Of a stretch of DNA of 64,000 nucleotides, positions 22,909-34,800 are shown piece after piece; position 1 is the stretch's first letter; each line of letters opens with the position of its first letter. The stretch is from Haliclystus octoradiatus (taxonomy: Eukaryota; Cnidaria; Staurozoa; Stauromedusae; Haliclystidae). The DNA lies in NCBI GenBank assembly GCA_916610825.1, contig OU744450.1, positions 17,538,814-17,602,813 on the forward strand, given 5' to 3'. Both the position numbers and the translations under genes were made by a program. The notes under the pieces are model-generated. The model saw only the letters and a list, made by a program, of their open reading frames with translations. It ran no database searches and had not been told where the DNA came from.

Positions 22909-23589
22909 ATATAACAATTACAAAACATCTAGATAACATACAGATTAGTTCATAGACCATTACTTTATAGATGATCATTATTTATTCAGTAAAACTGATA
23001 CACAAATGGATTTCACATTACAGACATACATATCGAAACAATCCAAAGGCTTCAAATACTTCCAAATACTTTCTAATATGGTTATTACAATTATTATTTT
23101 CAATTTTTTTGCAGATAGTGAACAGGAAATGATTCAACTAATCACAATCAGCAATAGTAAGCAATCCTATGGAGTTACAGAGCCAACTGTATATTCAAAA
23201 ATCCCTTCTGGGAAGAAAGTTGTGCGATTCAACTTGTGAGAAATGGGATTCATTCCTACCTGATTTAAAAATCCTTTAAAGCGGCGATTGCCTGAACATC
23301 CATGCATTATATATCTTTATCAACGGAATGGAAAGATGTGGACCTTGATAATACAGCATCAAAAGTCGATATAAATAATCTAAGAAAGTATGTACAAATA
23401 GCTATGGAGCAAATCAGAACCCAGCGGTTATAGATAAAATCAACTACATCTTTTTAAGTACATGTGCTTTTGATTCCGTTATCCAGGTATTGACTGTTGC
23501 AGTCGCTGATAGTGAAACAATTCGCGTGTTCCTATCCAGCTCCTTGCTTAGTTCTCCTATGTTGGTTCTGATAATGACCCTGGTTACTG

Positions 23590-23597
23590 CTTGCAAC
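23590..23597. repeat. hAT target-site duplication, left copy
   Basis: CTTGCAAC immediately before the left terminus. The exact copy is at 26675-26682. Confidence 0.95.
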
Positions 23598-24099
23598 CAG
23601 TGATGTTTTGGTGGGGGAACGCGGGGGAACGGCGTTCCCCCACTACTTTTTCCGTGGGAACGCCGTTCCCTCACTATTTATAGTTAAATTGAAGTTTAAT
23701 GTGTTTATTTGTCTGTGTTTGCTTAACTGTTCCGAGAAATATTGTTAAACTTAATTGAATATTATAGTTTGAATTTAAACAATATAATAATTTCGAAATC
23801 AAGAAATACAACGTTAAATATTTAATATTTATAAGGGGGAGTTTCACTATATTATAATTTGAATTGAGATTTGTAAAATATAATAGTTTTGTAATTTGAG
23901 GAAATGAATTAATGACTCTATCCTATTAATTAAATTATGAGCAATATTGATTTTTTGTCTAGACTGGTAGCCCTTTGTGTCTTATCATGTTTCAAACAAT
24001 CAAAGTAGTTAGTATTTTTTACGCTGCCTGTGCCATTCCTTGTGAACTGTTTAAAGCAAAGTAAGTTACGCTGTATGAGATTGCAATATTTAAATTGTA

Positions 24100-26322
24100 A
24101 TGTCTAAACAATCAAAACTAAGCGGGTTTTTCACAAAACGTACCTCTGTAGAGGATAGTCCTGTTAATTATAGTCAAGAAGAACCATCGGATTTTAATAC
24201 AGGTACAACAAGCGATTTGGGTTTAACAAGTGATGACGAAGCTAGCATAACCGATAGTACTACACCTACACCTGGGCCAAGCCATACATTGAGTGTCGCC
24301 CATCAGCCCAACGCATGGACAGTAGAAATGTGGAAAGAAAAACAAAATTCATATCCGTGGCTGATAGCGAAGGATGGTCAATTGGGTTGTAGCTCTTGTT
24401 CGAGGGTCAAAGACTTAGCAATTTACAAAACGCAAGGTCTGTATTTGAGTAAAGAATGGAAAGAAGGAACTGTTACTCAAAGTGGTAATTCTCGCGAAGC
24501 ACATCTTACTTCTTTACGTAAAAAGATTTTTAAACATCTCCACTCTGATGCTCATTTAAAAGCGGAAGAAATTATCATGAAATCTGGCTTGGATATAATG
24601 CCTGGTCATATAAACAAAATGAACAAAAAAGATATTGAATCAACCCTTAGAGTATTTCGCAGTAGTTATTACATAGCAAAGCATGACAGGCCATTAAACG
24701 ACATGAGTGATATAATTAAGTTACAAGAACAGAATGGATTGGACATGGGTATTTGCCTGCACTCGAGACATTCTGCCACCTCTATAATTGACCATATAGC
24801 CGAAGAGATGCGAGCAAGGGTCTGCAAGGCAATTAGGACAGCAGATGGAATGATATCGGTGCTAATAGATGAATCTACTACAACATCAGATAAATCTACA
24901 TTGATTATCTACATCAAAGCACAGCTGGTCAATGGAAATGAACCCCAATTTTTATTCCTTGAACTTGTTGAACTTGATAATGGTGAAGCAGCCTGTGACA
25001 TTTATAAAGCCCTGCTTCTTTGTTTAAAAAAATATGGGTTTGATATTGACTATTTGAAAAATCATTTACGCGGATTTACTTCAGATGGTGCCAGTGTGCT
25101 CACTGGTAAAAAATCTGGAATTCGAACTTTATTAGAGAAGGATTTTCCTACTATTATCACGTGGCATTGTGTAAACCACAGACTAGAACTTGCTGTCAAT
25201 GACGCTATAAAAAATATTAATGGAATTAACCACTTTAAGATTTTTATCAATAAGTTTTATTCATTATATAGTCAGTCTCCCAAAAACAAGAGAGAACTTC
25301 AAGAAGCTGCTGGTGACTTGGAAGCAGAAATTTTGAAAATAGGAAGGCTTCTTAGTACGAGATGGGTGGCAAGTAGCTACCGTACAGTATTTGCAGTATG
25401 GCAGAATTATGAAGCACTATACAAACATTTTAAACTTAGATCATCCTCGGGGAGTAATGCTGCAGAATTCTCTGGCTTATGTACAAGAATTCAGTCGCCA
25501 GAGTTTTTGACTGATTTGGCCCTGATGGGGGACGTTTTATATGAGTTGAAAGAACTTTCAGAAGGCATGCAACATCGTGACATGAACATTGTGAAAGCAG
25601 ATAGATGCATAAAGCGGACAATTCGAAGTATAAAGGCTCTAAAAACTAAAACCGGCACAAAATCATTAATGGCATACGATTACATTGAGAAAGGTTTCCT
25701 GAATACAGTTCCGCTGATATCGAATCCCCGCCATGTCGGGATTAATGCTGATTCTTTTATTGACGCTCTAGTTACCAGCTTAAACAATCGCCTTTTTGCA
25801 ACATGTGCATCTGGTAAAACTAGAACACATGATTTGTATGAACATTTACTGAAGGAGTTTTCTGTACTATATCCGGTCTACTGGCCTACTGATGTCGAAG
25901 ACTTTGGAACTAGAGAAATAAGATCACTGTGTGATCGATTTTCCCTCAATAGTAGTTTGGTTGTTCCAGAATTCCATGATTTTGTTGATTGCCAGGGAAG
26001 AAATGCACCACCAAATCTTCAAAAATTAATAAATGCTTGTGAAGTTATAGCAGTATCATCTGCAGAATGCGAAAGGGGTTTTAGCCAGATGAACATAATT
26101 TGTACGGACATTAGAAATAGATTATTAATAAATAGAATATCTAATCTTATGTTTATCAAATTACACGGCCCCCCTCTATCTTTATGGCAGCCAAATGAGT
26201 ATGCTGCAAAATGGCTGCGATCTAATCATCGATCAGCGGATGATCCTAGAGTAAAAAAAGCAAAGTTAGACGAACAAAATGACGGAGATGCACCTCGACA
26301 AATTGTGTGGAACTTACTATAA
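24100..26322 (+). CDS. hAT-family transposase, 740 residues, apparently intact
   Basis: A cut-and-paste DNA transposase acting in the nucleus. The protein starts MSKQSKLSGFFTKRT; QSKLSGFF (residues 4-11) fits the PCNA-interacting PIP-box pattern. Residues about 75-170 form a zinc-finger-like DNA-binding region (CSSC...H...H) of the type seen in ZNF862/KIAA1586-like proteins. The RNase H-like core has D257 in VLIDESTTT, D329 in TSDGAS and the C-x2-H motif WHCVNHRLELA (residues 355-365). The C-terminal dimerisation block SSAECERGFSQMN carries the likely catalytic Glu, E658. The length is normal for the group. No stop or shift is seen. The start is the first in-frame Met, 503 bases inside the left terminus, leaving room for a promoter. 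Confidence 0.93.
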   Translation: MSKQSKLSGFFTKRTSVEDSPVNYSQEEPSDFNTGTTSDLGLTSDDEASITDSTTPTPGPSHTLSVAHQPNAWTVEMWKEKQNSYPWLIAKDGQLGCSSCSRVKDLAIYKTQGLYLSKEWKEGTVTQSGNSREAHLTSLRKKIFKHLHSDAHLKAEEIIMKSGLDIMPGHINKMNKKDIESTLRVFRSSYYIAKHDRPLNDMSDIIKLQEQNGLDMGICLHSRHSATSIIDHIAEEMRARVCKAIRTADGMISVLIDESTTTSDKSTLIIYIKAQLVNGNEPQFLFLELVELDNGEAACDIYKALLLCLKKYGFDIDYLKNHLRGFTSDGASVLTGKKSGIRTLLEKDFPTIITWHCVNHRLELAVNDAIKNINGINHFKIFINKFYSLYSQSPKNKRELQEAAGDLEAEILKIGRLLSTRWVASSYRTVFAVWQNYEALYKHFKLRSSSGSNAAEFSGLCTRIQSPEFLTDLALMGDVLYELKELSEGMQHRDMNIVKADRCIKRTIRSIKALKTKTGTKSLMAYDYIEKGFLNTVPLISNPRHVGINADSFIDALVTSLNNRLFATCASGKTRTHDLYEHLLKEFSVLYPVYWPTDVEDFGTREIRSLCDRFSLNSSLVVPEFHDFVDCQGRNAPPNLQKLINACEVIAVSSAECERGFSQMNIICTDIRNRLLINRISNLMFIKLHGPPLSLWQPNEYAAKWLRSNHRSADDPRVKKAKLDEQNDGDAPRQIVWNLL

Positions 26323-26563
26323 CACGTTATGTATTAAAGACAGTAATTAGAGCTTTTGATAATCTATCTATAATTTTTGTATCCATTTACACTTACACAC
26401 TTACACCAACATCATAACACTAAATATTATTATATATTCTGTTTTACCTATTTATGTCTATTCGATGATCTATTTGGGGTAACATTACTGTCCCTGTTAT
26501 CACTTTCTTAATTGATAGAATGCACTACAGAGCCTCTAAGACAGCCTAAAATTGAAAATTTTT

Positions 26564-26615
26564 CCGGGGGGCATGCCCCCGGACCCCCCTAGAGGGAAGG
26601 GGCCTTCGGCCCCTT
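26564..26615. repeat. GC-rich hairpins in the hAT right subterminal region
   Basis: CCGGGGGGCATGCCCCCGG (26564-26582) is nearly palindromic. AAGGGGCC-TTC-GGCCCCTT (26597-26615) is a perfect 8-bp stem. Such GC-rich structures are unusual in this AT-rich window and may be transposase or host-factor sites, or a transcription stop. Confidence 0.7.
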
Positions 26616-26674
26616 ACAAGAAATTTGAAATCAATCACCGTTCCCCCACTAATAAAATCCAGAAAACACCACTG

Positions 26675-26682
26675 CTTGCAAC
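26675..26682. repeat. hAT target-site duplication, right copy
   Basis: CTTGCAAC directly after the right terminus, identical to 23590-23597. Confidence 0.95.
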
Positions 26683-27379
26683 AGCACACATGAATACCGT
26701 CTCTGTGCAAAGTTTATTCTGAGCAAAGTAGTCTTCTCCAATGTAAAGCTATCGTTGGAGGTATAATAAGCATGAGTATGTTACCAACATGCTATAGAGA
26801 ATCAATTTGTTCATCCACGAGTTGCCCATCCCTGTCTGGAAACACATTAGATGCTGCCATATTAGTTGGTCTATCAACATCGTTGGTAGCTAGTTGTTTT
26901 GTGGACATACAACCTAACAGTCACATACCATGCCTACATAGAAATGACGTAACAAGGGGGTACTGTGATGCCCTGCGGTTCTTAAATAGTACATGCAAAC
27001 GTTCAAATGGTAATCTAATATTGGAAATATCAATCAATATAGATAACACAACTGATATATTATCATATAGCTCATGTGCCTTCCTGGAGATTCCTACCAA
27101 ACTAACTTCGAATAGTAAAAACTTTCATTTACGCAGTGCAATAAATTTTTTATCTACCAAAGGTAATGGCGCAGTTGTTCATTACAATGTGTTCTGCCTT
27201 AGGAATAAGGGTTCTTGGCAACTTCATGATGATATTAAAATATCCTCGACCCGAGTGAAAGAGGACACTATAATTAATCTAGAGATTGTCTTGAATGTTA
27301 TTGAATTAAACCATTTAACAATAAAAATATTTAGATTTAAATTAATGACATCAAGTTATATAGTTATGAGGTAGCCTAC

Positions 27380-28713
27380 ATTTGATTGATTAACATAAAC
27401 GCCACGATATTAATAATAATCTTTAGAGACGTTAGAGGCTTAAGATAACGACAATGCAGATATAAAGTCTGTCAAAAAAAAAGTCAAATACAATATACCC
27501 TTCACAGGTAATAATCAATGTATATTAACTTTTCATCAATGAAAATTGATTTGATTAACAATCATAATTTACAACCTATCCTCTATAACTTTCCAAAAGA
27601 TGTAATTACAGACATTGAAGATGCGTATAACTTTTATAAAATTTGATGGGAAATCTTTGGGGATATAGCTGTTTTATCAAGTTGAACCCGCCCCATTTGA
27701 TAATTGTGGATAACTACATAACTATTGACGATAATGCAATAATTGATTGGAAATATCTTGATTATCATTAATGAAAATGCAATAAAATCTTTTAATCGTG
27801 AATGATCATTGCTTGTTTATTCTTTTAAGCATATTGACAATTTTGTAGGCGGTATGGAAAATATGGGGGCTAACTATTTGTCAAGTTTGCCCCCCTTTGA
27901 TAACTAGCGATATCTTGATAATCATTCATGATCATTAAAAACAAATAGTTGATAATCAAAGATCATCCACGGATCATCATTCTGAGTATAGACAAACAGA
28001 AATGGGAAAATTACTCAAAAATTATGGGGATGCCAAACTCCTATTTTGAGGGGCTTTTGTCCCCTACATATACAATATCTATAATAATAATAATATTAAA
28101 AATATAATATAATAGCAAAATAAAGGTTAATATCTAAACAAAATAGTAATAAGCAATAATTAAACTAATTAACATCATTGAAAATATTGACACAGTTTGC
28201 TGATCAAATACACAGAAAATAGTAGCTGTGATTGTGAAAAGGTATAATCTCTGAAAATTGCACACAACAGACACATTGATTGAAATGTTTCCAAATATAA
28301 AGAATGCCTTCTTTATTGTACAATAGAAATGCATGACCTTACATTGATTACACTCCGACTCATAATTGTTGTGACATTCCTTCTTTTGACAAATGAATAT
28401 TTTGGGGAAGATAAATATAGTTGAAGTAGTAGTAGATGTTATATCAGAAAGAAAGATCTATCTTGATGTAAAATAATACGGAGAACTATAATAAGACCAA
28501 AAAATAAAGTAAGTGAAACTTGGTATGTAAACACCACCTTTGTTTATTAATACTAAATTTAGCTGTAAATATATTTGTGGTGATTATATATCTGGGTATT
28601 GTAATAGTATCTTCTGAGTAGAACAATATTTCGTTGTAGACAGATACAACTTTTGAATAGTATCACAGTAAGCATTGACAGATAAATATTAGTTTAGTAA
28701 TGAAAGAACATTT
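27380..28713. other. Intergenic, downstream of ITPA; probable ITPA 3' UTR at its right side
   Basis: No coding family is recognised. On the minus strand an AATAAA (complement of TTTATT at 28543-28548) lies about 170 bases after the ITPA stop and could end the transcript. The rest is AT-rich with repeated GATCAT/ATGATC words and a (TAA)n run near 28085. Confidence 0.4.
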
Positions 28714-28810
28714 TTATTGAGATTCATCATTTAAAAAAGCTGTGACACCTGCCAAGGCCCGACTTCTGTGTGAAATTGTGTTCTTAACACTTTTATCAAG
28801 TTCAGCAAAC
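28714..28810 (-). CDS. ITPA: ITPA exon 8 with stop
   Basis: Acceptor TTCTTTCAG. Completes Thr, then [20 protein letters not shown] and a C-terminal [11 protein letters not shown] before TAA. SHR-x-RAL is the substrate-binding C-terminal motif. Confidence 0.96.
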
Positions 28811-31800
28811 CTGAAAGAAAGAAAAAAGTGACTACTGGAAGAAGAAGATATCAAATATGGGTTGAGAATAACAGAAAGAGAAGGCACTATACGCAGTTGT
28901 AAATTACTCACTGCAAAACAATGATGCAAACATAATGACAGTTACAAGGATGCAAATCATGTTGATCCAGCGCGGTATATTGTAATCAGAGTACTGTATA
29001 TAAGGCTGATGTATATATAGAGAGATTGAAAGGTGTCTTGATGATTAACACTGTGTTCAATACTGCGACACATCTTTAAATAATATTTAATAAAAACATC
29101 AGAAGAAAATGCCATAAATTTCACTGGAAAAGGTCATGATTTTATACAACAACTTTGATGTGAATTATATAATTGATTAGTTTTCATTCGAAATCTAGTG
29201 TCAATTTAATAGCGATTTATTTGTAGCTAAATTATTCATACCAAACTTGGATCATGAAGCTGTGATATTTATGAACAACTGTTAACAAAAGGTGCCGATT
29301 TCGTCAAAGAATCCAAAGAAAATAAAAATTAGGTTAATCACGGAAGATTGTTAAGGTTTAAAATAGTTCTATTAATCTGATTTCAATAAGCAGAATCCAT
29401 CAAGAAGAAACCAAAACAATAAACTTAACAAAATAGAAAAGAAAGGTGGAATAACAGAAGCTCTTAGAGAATCAGATAATTTTGTTTGGCTGATATAGCG
29501 TTCATAGCATCAACCACATCTTTCAAATATGGCATAAGAATTGTGAAATATGGCATACCGTAATCCAATGCGTATAAATCGCACAACGATTCTGAAGAAC
29601 AAAATTTTGGCTTTGAAGTGCGACTTTTGCACACTGGATTTGGTAGTTTAGTCATGTTATGGACTAGTCTGATTAATTTATTATTGTGTCAAATACTGGT
29701 CCATGGTTCCATTATCATGTTTGCTTTTATAGTGCACACTTTTAGCTTTGAATAACGTGCCAATGATTACTGGCGTAAAAACATTACGTGATATATATAA
29801 TACTCATGCATGATTGTAAAGTTCAGCCAAAAGGAAACCCTTGAAAACCTATCAAAACAACATTTACATAGTGTGGGATTACTTTCTCATTTACATGTAG
29901 CCTCTCTTATACAACCCATTCAGATATGCCCTTGAGCTAGAATACACGCATGTGTCTAATGGCCTTCTTAGCCTACTGTTTCTTAATATTGCATATACAA
30001 TCATTACGCTGTACTTACTACCTCGTACTACTCTACTACTCTTTTATCCAATTACATTCGGAATAGCACATGGCGCAGTTGTGGATCGGATTTTAATCTT
30101 TTGATTTTACAGCAGAAAATAACTTCTGCATCGTACTTGATACTTTACTAACGTTTTGACTTGTTTACTTATTTCATTGGTGTTTACATTTTTGGAGTGG
30201 CTTTATGATGTCTATGTATGTTGATGTTGATTTATTTACACATTGAGTTAACTGCTTGCTTATTACATGTTGCGCACAATGAACACTTCAAGACGTGCAC
30301 GGATGTCTGCTGATCAAGCCGCCATTGATATGGCCATACATGAGGCATATCCAAATAAAAATTGACAATGATGCCTTATCTTGTGCACCAGTCCAATACC
30401 CTGATGACAACGGCAACGAGATGGCTGATGTTAATGAAAAATATGTGTTAATTCGATCACATGCTACTGCTGTCGATCTATCTGCTAATCCACAAGTTAT
30501 GGATCCGTTGCTAAAAGACTTGCTTGATACTGCAACTACTGACACATAATACTGTGATCTTATTAATGCAATAGAAAATGACATTGCTCCTGCTGATTTA
30601 CCTACTACTTTACGCCAATATAAAGGAGTGTTTGATACTATGTCAATTGTCGATGGTTTTATTGTCTACAATGGTCACTGTTTACTGATACCTCGTGATA
30701 AACACCGACAAATACTTCAACAGTTGCACACTTCACATCAAGGCATCGAGCCTACAAAACGCTGAGCTCGTCAATTATACTATTGGCCTGGTATTAATTC
30801 AGATGTTGAAAATACTGTTTCTGCTTGTTATGCCTGCAATATTCATCCAGACAGTCTACAGAAAGAAACCATGTATTCAGCTGAACACAAACCCAATAGG
30901 CCATTTGAACAATGTTCTACTGATTTATTTTCATGTGGCAGCAGACATTACCTGGTCTATGCCAATCAATACTCTGGTCGACCTTGTCTAAAACAATACA
31001 ACATTGATCCTACTTCTACAACAGTGAAGCATACACTGATTGAATTTTACCGCGATTATGGCACACCTGTTCGTCTCAAAAGCGATAAAGTAAGTAAGTA
31101 ATGTAGGCGGTATCGCCCTACCGAAGGCACCCGTACCACTCCTCTATTTCTAAATGATTGGCTTTTTTTGCTGAGAGCAACGATTTTAAACACTCTTTGT
31201 TGATCTCAGCCGCGACACTGCAGATCAATTTCAACAGAGTTCATAGCAGATAGGTCTTGATTGTCAATGCGCAATGATGCGCCGCAGCTACTCACAATGC
31301 AATTCCCTCTGGACCATTTCATTAATCATCCTCAGATGGTACTCATTTGATGTTCCAGATAAAGTCAAGGCTGAGTTGACCTTAGGGGGATTTGAACCAC
31401 AGTCGATCAGATATGATAAATGTGAAGTTCGGTTGCTCTGCCATCTGAGCTAATCCTCCTCTGAGCTTAAAAGAGATGGTGGCCCATAATATTCTTCTCG
31501 TGAATTCAATGATTTATGGAACCATTGGGGTCTGGCTCATGATCCTTCTTCTCCTCACTACCCACAGAGCAATGGACATGCTGAGGCAGCTGTCAAAGCA
31601 ATGAAGAATATTGTCAAAAAATTAACCACTGCAAATGGAGCGTTGAATAACGATTAACTCAATGAAGCTATTCTTGAATGGTGAAACACACCTAAAGCTG
31701 ATGGTCTCTTGCCTGCCCAGCGCCTCTTTGGTACACCTATGCGAACTCGTCTGCCTGTACATTATGCAGCATTTGACTCAAAATGGTTCAATTCACTACA

Positions 31801-34800
31801 ACAAGCTGATGAAGTTGAACCTTCTCTCAAACACAAACAAGTCAATAATTAGAATGAGGATGCACAGAATTTGGCTCCTTTATCAATTGGAAATTCTGTA
31901 AGAATCCAAGAAACTTCTACAAAGCTGTGGGATAGAGTTGGTATAATTACTACGACATTACCTTAACGCCGCTATCTCATTAAATTACCTTCTGGTCCTG
32001 TACTTGCTCACAATCGCTGTCATCTTCAATAAATTACTGCTATTAGTACTAAATCTGTCACAGACGATATTACTAAAACCTCAAATGAAGATTGACACGT
32101 TAATATTCAAGAACCGAAGAGCTACTCTCGTAGAAAGAAGCTCTCCAAGTTATTACGGATATCAATAATTATTTAATATTCTAGACAACATAGATGTCAC
32201 ACTTTACCTTAATTTTACCTTTACTTAACTATAACTATTACCAAAATTTATACTCAGTCACTTAATTACTTATATAATTATTTCCGTGAAGAGGGAATTG
32301 GGGGATTACTGTCTCACTTACGTTTAGCCTCTCTTATATAACCCATTCAGATACGACCTTGAGCTAGAATACACGCACGTGTCTAATGGCGTTGACTTAC
32401 TGATATTACTTACCTTCTTACTGTTAATATTAATACTGTAATATTATTGCATATACTATCATCATGTTGTAGTTACTGCCTCATACTACTTTACTACTCT
32501 TACTTCTCTTATTCCTATCAATTACATTCGGAATAGCACAGATAGTGCTTTCTTTGTTTTGGAGATAGTAGAAAGGGAAAAATTCCGCTGATAGAAGAAT
32601 TATCTCATGCATGAATGTATTCAATACGATAAAGATATAACTAAACTATCACAATTTGTTTCAATGCTAAAGATGAATAAATTGCACTTATCAGCCCCTT
32701 GGTTAAAAGTTATTAGAAATCTGACACAAAAACCATGTCTGTGAAAATCTGACAACTGTGACTATGTCTGCATCACAGTTTAACAACAATTTCAAAATAA
32801 CAAAATAAAGACTACACAGAACATCATCATTAATATAAGTACAATGAAAACTTCATGACAACAATATGGTGCTTCAAAGATAAGGTAGCTTATGATTGTA
32901 TGATTTTGATTATGAATTTCATGTTTAAATTAAGATTCAGTAGATACAGTAAGATATTATAGATACCTAACCATATGCATACTAAGCACCCTACTAAAGC
33001 ATGATAATAAAACAGGACTTACGTGAGATTGTACCCATCTGGCAGAAAGCAAGGGTCCCATCCAAAGTCACGAGGTCCACGTGGTTCCACTATTTTACCC
33101 TGGCAAGACAATTAAAATTGATTAAACAATATTTGCCAAACAAACATTAACAGGGCATAACAGGCAAATTTTACATTTACACTGCAGCAAAACAGGCATG
33201 GTACTTTTCAACTAATACCCGGGGTGTTAACAAGAATGCGGCCCGTGCTGGTTTTTTTCAGGGTTTACACAGCTTATTAAAAACTGTTTTCAAGTGTGCC
33301 AATTTTTACGCGGGCAGTGAATGAAAACTTACAAACTGAATCATAGGTTTCTCATTATTTAATGGTTTTATAGGTGAAATTCGATAAATTTAGATTCAAT
33401 TAAGTTAAATAACTTGATAGGATTCCGTTGAATTGAAAATCACCATGCTTTTCATCAATTATAATATTAATATTTTAGTAACATTCTCATCTCATTTTGA
33501 TATTTTAGTAACATTCTCATCTCATTTTGTACTGAAAGACAACGCAATTAATTTTATGTTTTTATTTGCAACGTTTAGGCTTTGCACTGAAGCTATTATC
33601 AAGCTAAAAAATAATTTTACACGTTACCTATATTTATATGATTACAGAAATATGAAAAGTAATACCAAAGTCTATTGGGGATAATAATATACTGGTCTAT
33701 TGGGACCCATTGTACTTGAATCACTTTGTTCATGTAATCATATAAATATAGGTAACGTGTAAAATTATTTTTTAGCTTGATAATGGCTTCAGTGCAAAGC
33801 CGAAACGTTGCAAATAAAAACTTAAAATGAATTGCGTTGTCTTTCATTACAAAATGTGTGAATTATTCTCATCTCAATTAAGCAAAATTCAAATACAGTT
33901 GGGTTAATCTTTCACCTCCTGGACATGCTACCGCGCTGGAGTAGTATTTCTGTAACAAAATACACATCTAAATTTACGCTCTGCACTCGTAGTTACAATT
34001 TGCATATTTAAACCTTATACCACAGAAGCTTTATTAATTTTCTACAGAAATGCAAAACAAAATATGCTTATTATGCTTATCTAAATTGCTAAGCTTAATT
34101 CTGTAATTGATTTTATCAGAAAACCTCAGAATTCCACTGTAAAGAGACGCAACTTCTAAGATGACGTCATAATTACTGCAAAACGGCACGGTGCCCACTT
34201 TTTGAGCGGGCCGAGATCACCTTGAGAAATGATCTCAGCCCGATCAAAATAGTAAGCACGGTGCCGCTTTTCAGTGTCTGAAAATACCGTTTAGACAGTG
34301 TTTTTCCTTGACCCGTGCTCAAAACCACTTGGGCACCTTCACACCTTTGATGTGTTAATTGACGAATACCATGCCTATTTTGCTGCAGTGTAAATGGCTC
34401 TTTAATTACTTGGCAGATACTGCTTGAAGAAAGTATCATATTGTCATGTATTGCATAGTATGACGTTACAAGGAATTATCTGTAGTTAACATATACGAGG
34501 CTGTCACGTTGGCATAAAGTTGAGCATTAGCTAGCAGCAATTCATCGCTGATTCGTACAAAGCTTTGACATAGGATAAGATTCAAATTTCATTCTCCTCG
34601 AGGAAGGAAGCAGAAAGCACTAATACTTACATTGGTAGATTGCGACATTTATCAGAACATTGCAAGTTTGAAAGCAATCTCGCTATACAATTAGATTAGT
34701 AAATGGAATTCAAAGCGACACCATGCTTAAAAAGCTTCTCAGTGAAGTCAATCTAACACTTGAGAAAGTCGTAGAAATTTGAAAAGTAACAGAACAGGTT

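Larger units (their letters stand above)
23598..26674 (+). mobile_element. Complete hAT transposon, 3077 bp
   Basis: The left terminus is CAGTGATGTTTTGG; the right terminus in complement is CAGTGGTGTTTTCTGG. Both begin with the CAGTG typical of hAT ends. The 8-bp target duplication CTTGCAAC is perfect on both sides, as expected for hAT. Between the ends lies one uninterrupted 740-codon transposase frame. Subterminal regions carry G-run palindromes (GGGGGAACG and its complement near 23610-23670) and hairpins near the right end. Intact ends, duplication and frame together mark this as the youngest-looking and possibly still active element in the window. Confidence 0.95.
23119..27374 (+). pseudogene. 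Ubiquitin-protease-like gene, decayed and interrupted by a hAT transposon
   Basis: Pieces run before and after the hAT. After an acceptor (TTTTTTGCAG) at 23118 comes SEQEMIQLITISNSKQSYG. A second piece is LSTEWKDVDLDNTASKVDIN. A third (23415-23597) holds FLSTCAFDSVIQVLTVAVAD. Dropping the transposon and one copy of its 8-bp duplication, the frame continues at 26683 with STHEYRLCAKFILSKVVFSN, then shifts once into the 200-codon frame ending at 27374. That last part has spaced Cys residues (CYRES, SSTSCP) and VVHYNVFCLRNKGSWQLHDD. TCAFDS-x-x-Q resembles the Cys box of USP peptidases, and HYNVFC...W...DD the His box. The family is one I remember only as uncharacterised invertebrate proteins; the protease reading is inference. 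Several frame breaks make it a pseudogene. Confidence 0.5.
29872..32540 (+). mobile_element. Deleted Ty3/gypsy LTR retrotransposon in ITPA intron 7, carrying a SINE
   Basis: Two LTRs in direct orientation (29872-30070 and 32299-32540) bound an internal region. The region starts with TGGCGCAG (30071), a primer-binding-like site, and ends in the purine-rich AGAGGGAAT (32290-32298). The flanking 5 bases are CATAG and GATAG, an imperfect duplication. Gag, protease and reverse transcriptase are missing; only integrase sequence remains, and a SINE interrupts it. The LTRs differ by several indels and substitutions, so the insertion is old. It is oriented opposite to ITPA. Confidence 0.85.

Noticed and set aside
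25062..25621. Minus-strand frames inside the hAT transposase
   Set aside because: Shadows of the 740-codon frame on the plus strand.
29464..29655. 63-codon minus-strand frame ([20 protein letters not shown]) as an extra ITPA exon or nested gene
   Set aside because: No splice sites fit the ITPA phases, all enzyme motifs are already accounted for, and no family was recognised.
31370..31468. Stand-alone tRNA gene on the minus strand
   Set aside because: A and B boxes are present, but the sequence continues into a body of about 280 bp repeated at 49.6 kb and is flanked by target duplications, so it is a SINE head.
33433..33847. Two overlapping open frames as genes
   Set aside because: They are mirror translations of one inverted repeat and overlap its symmetry exactly.
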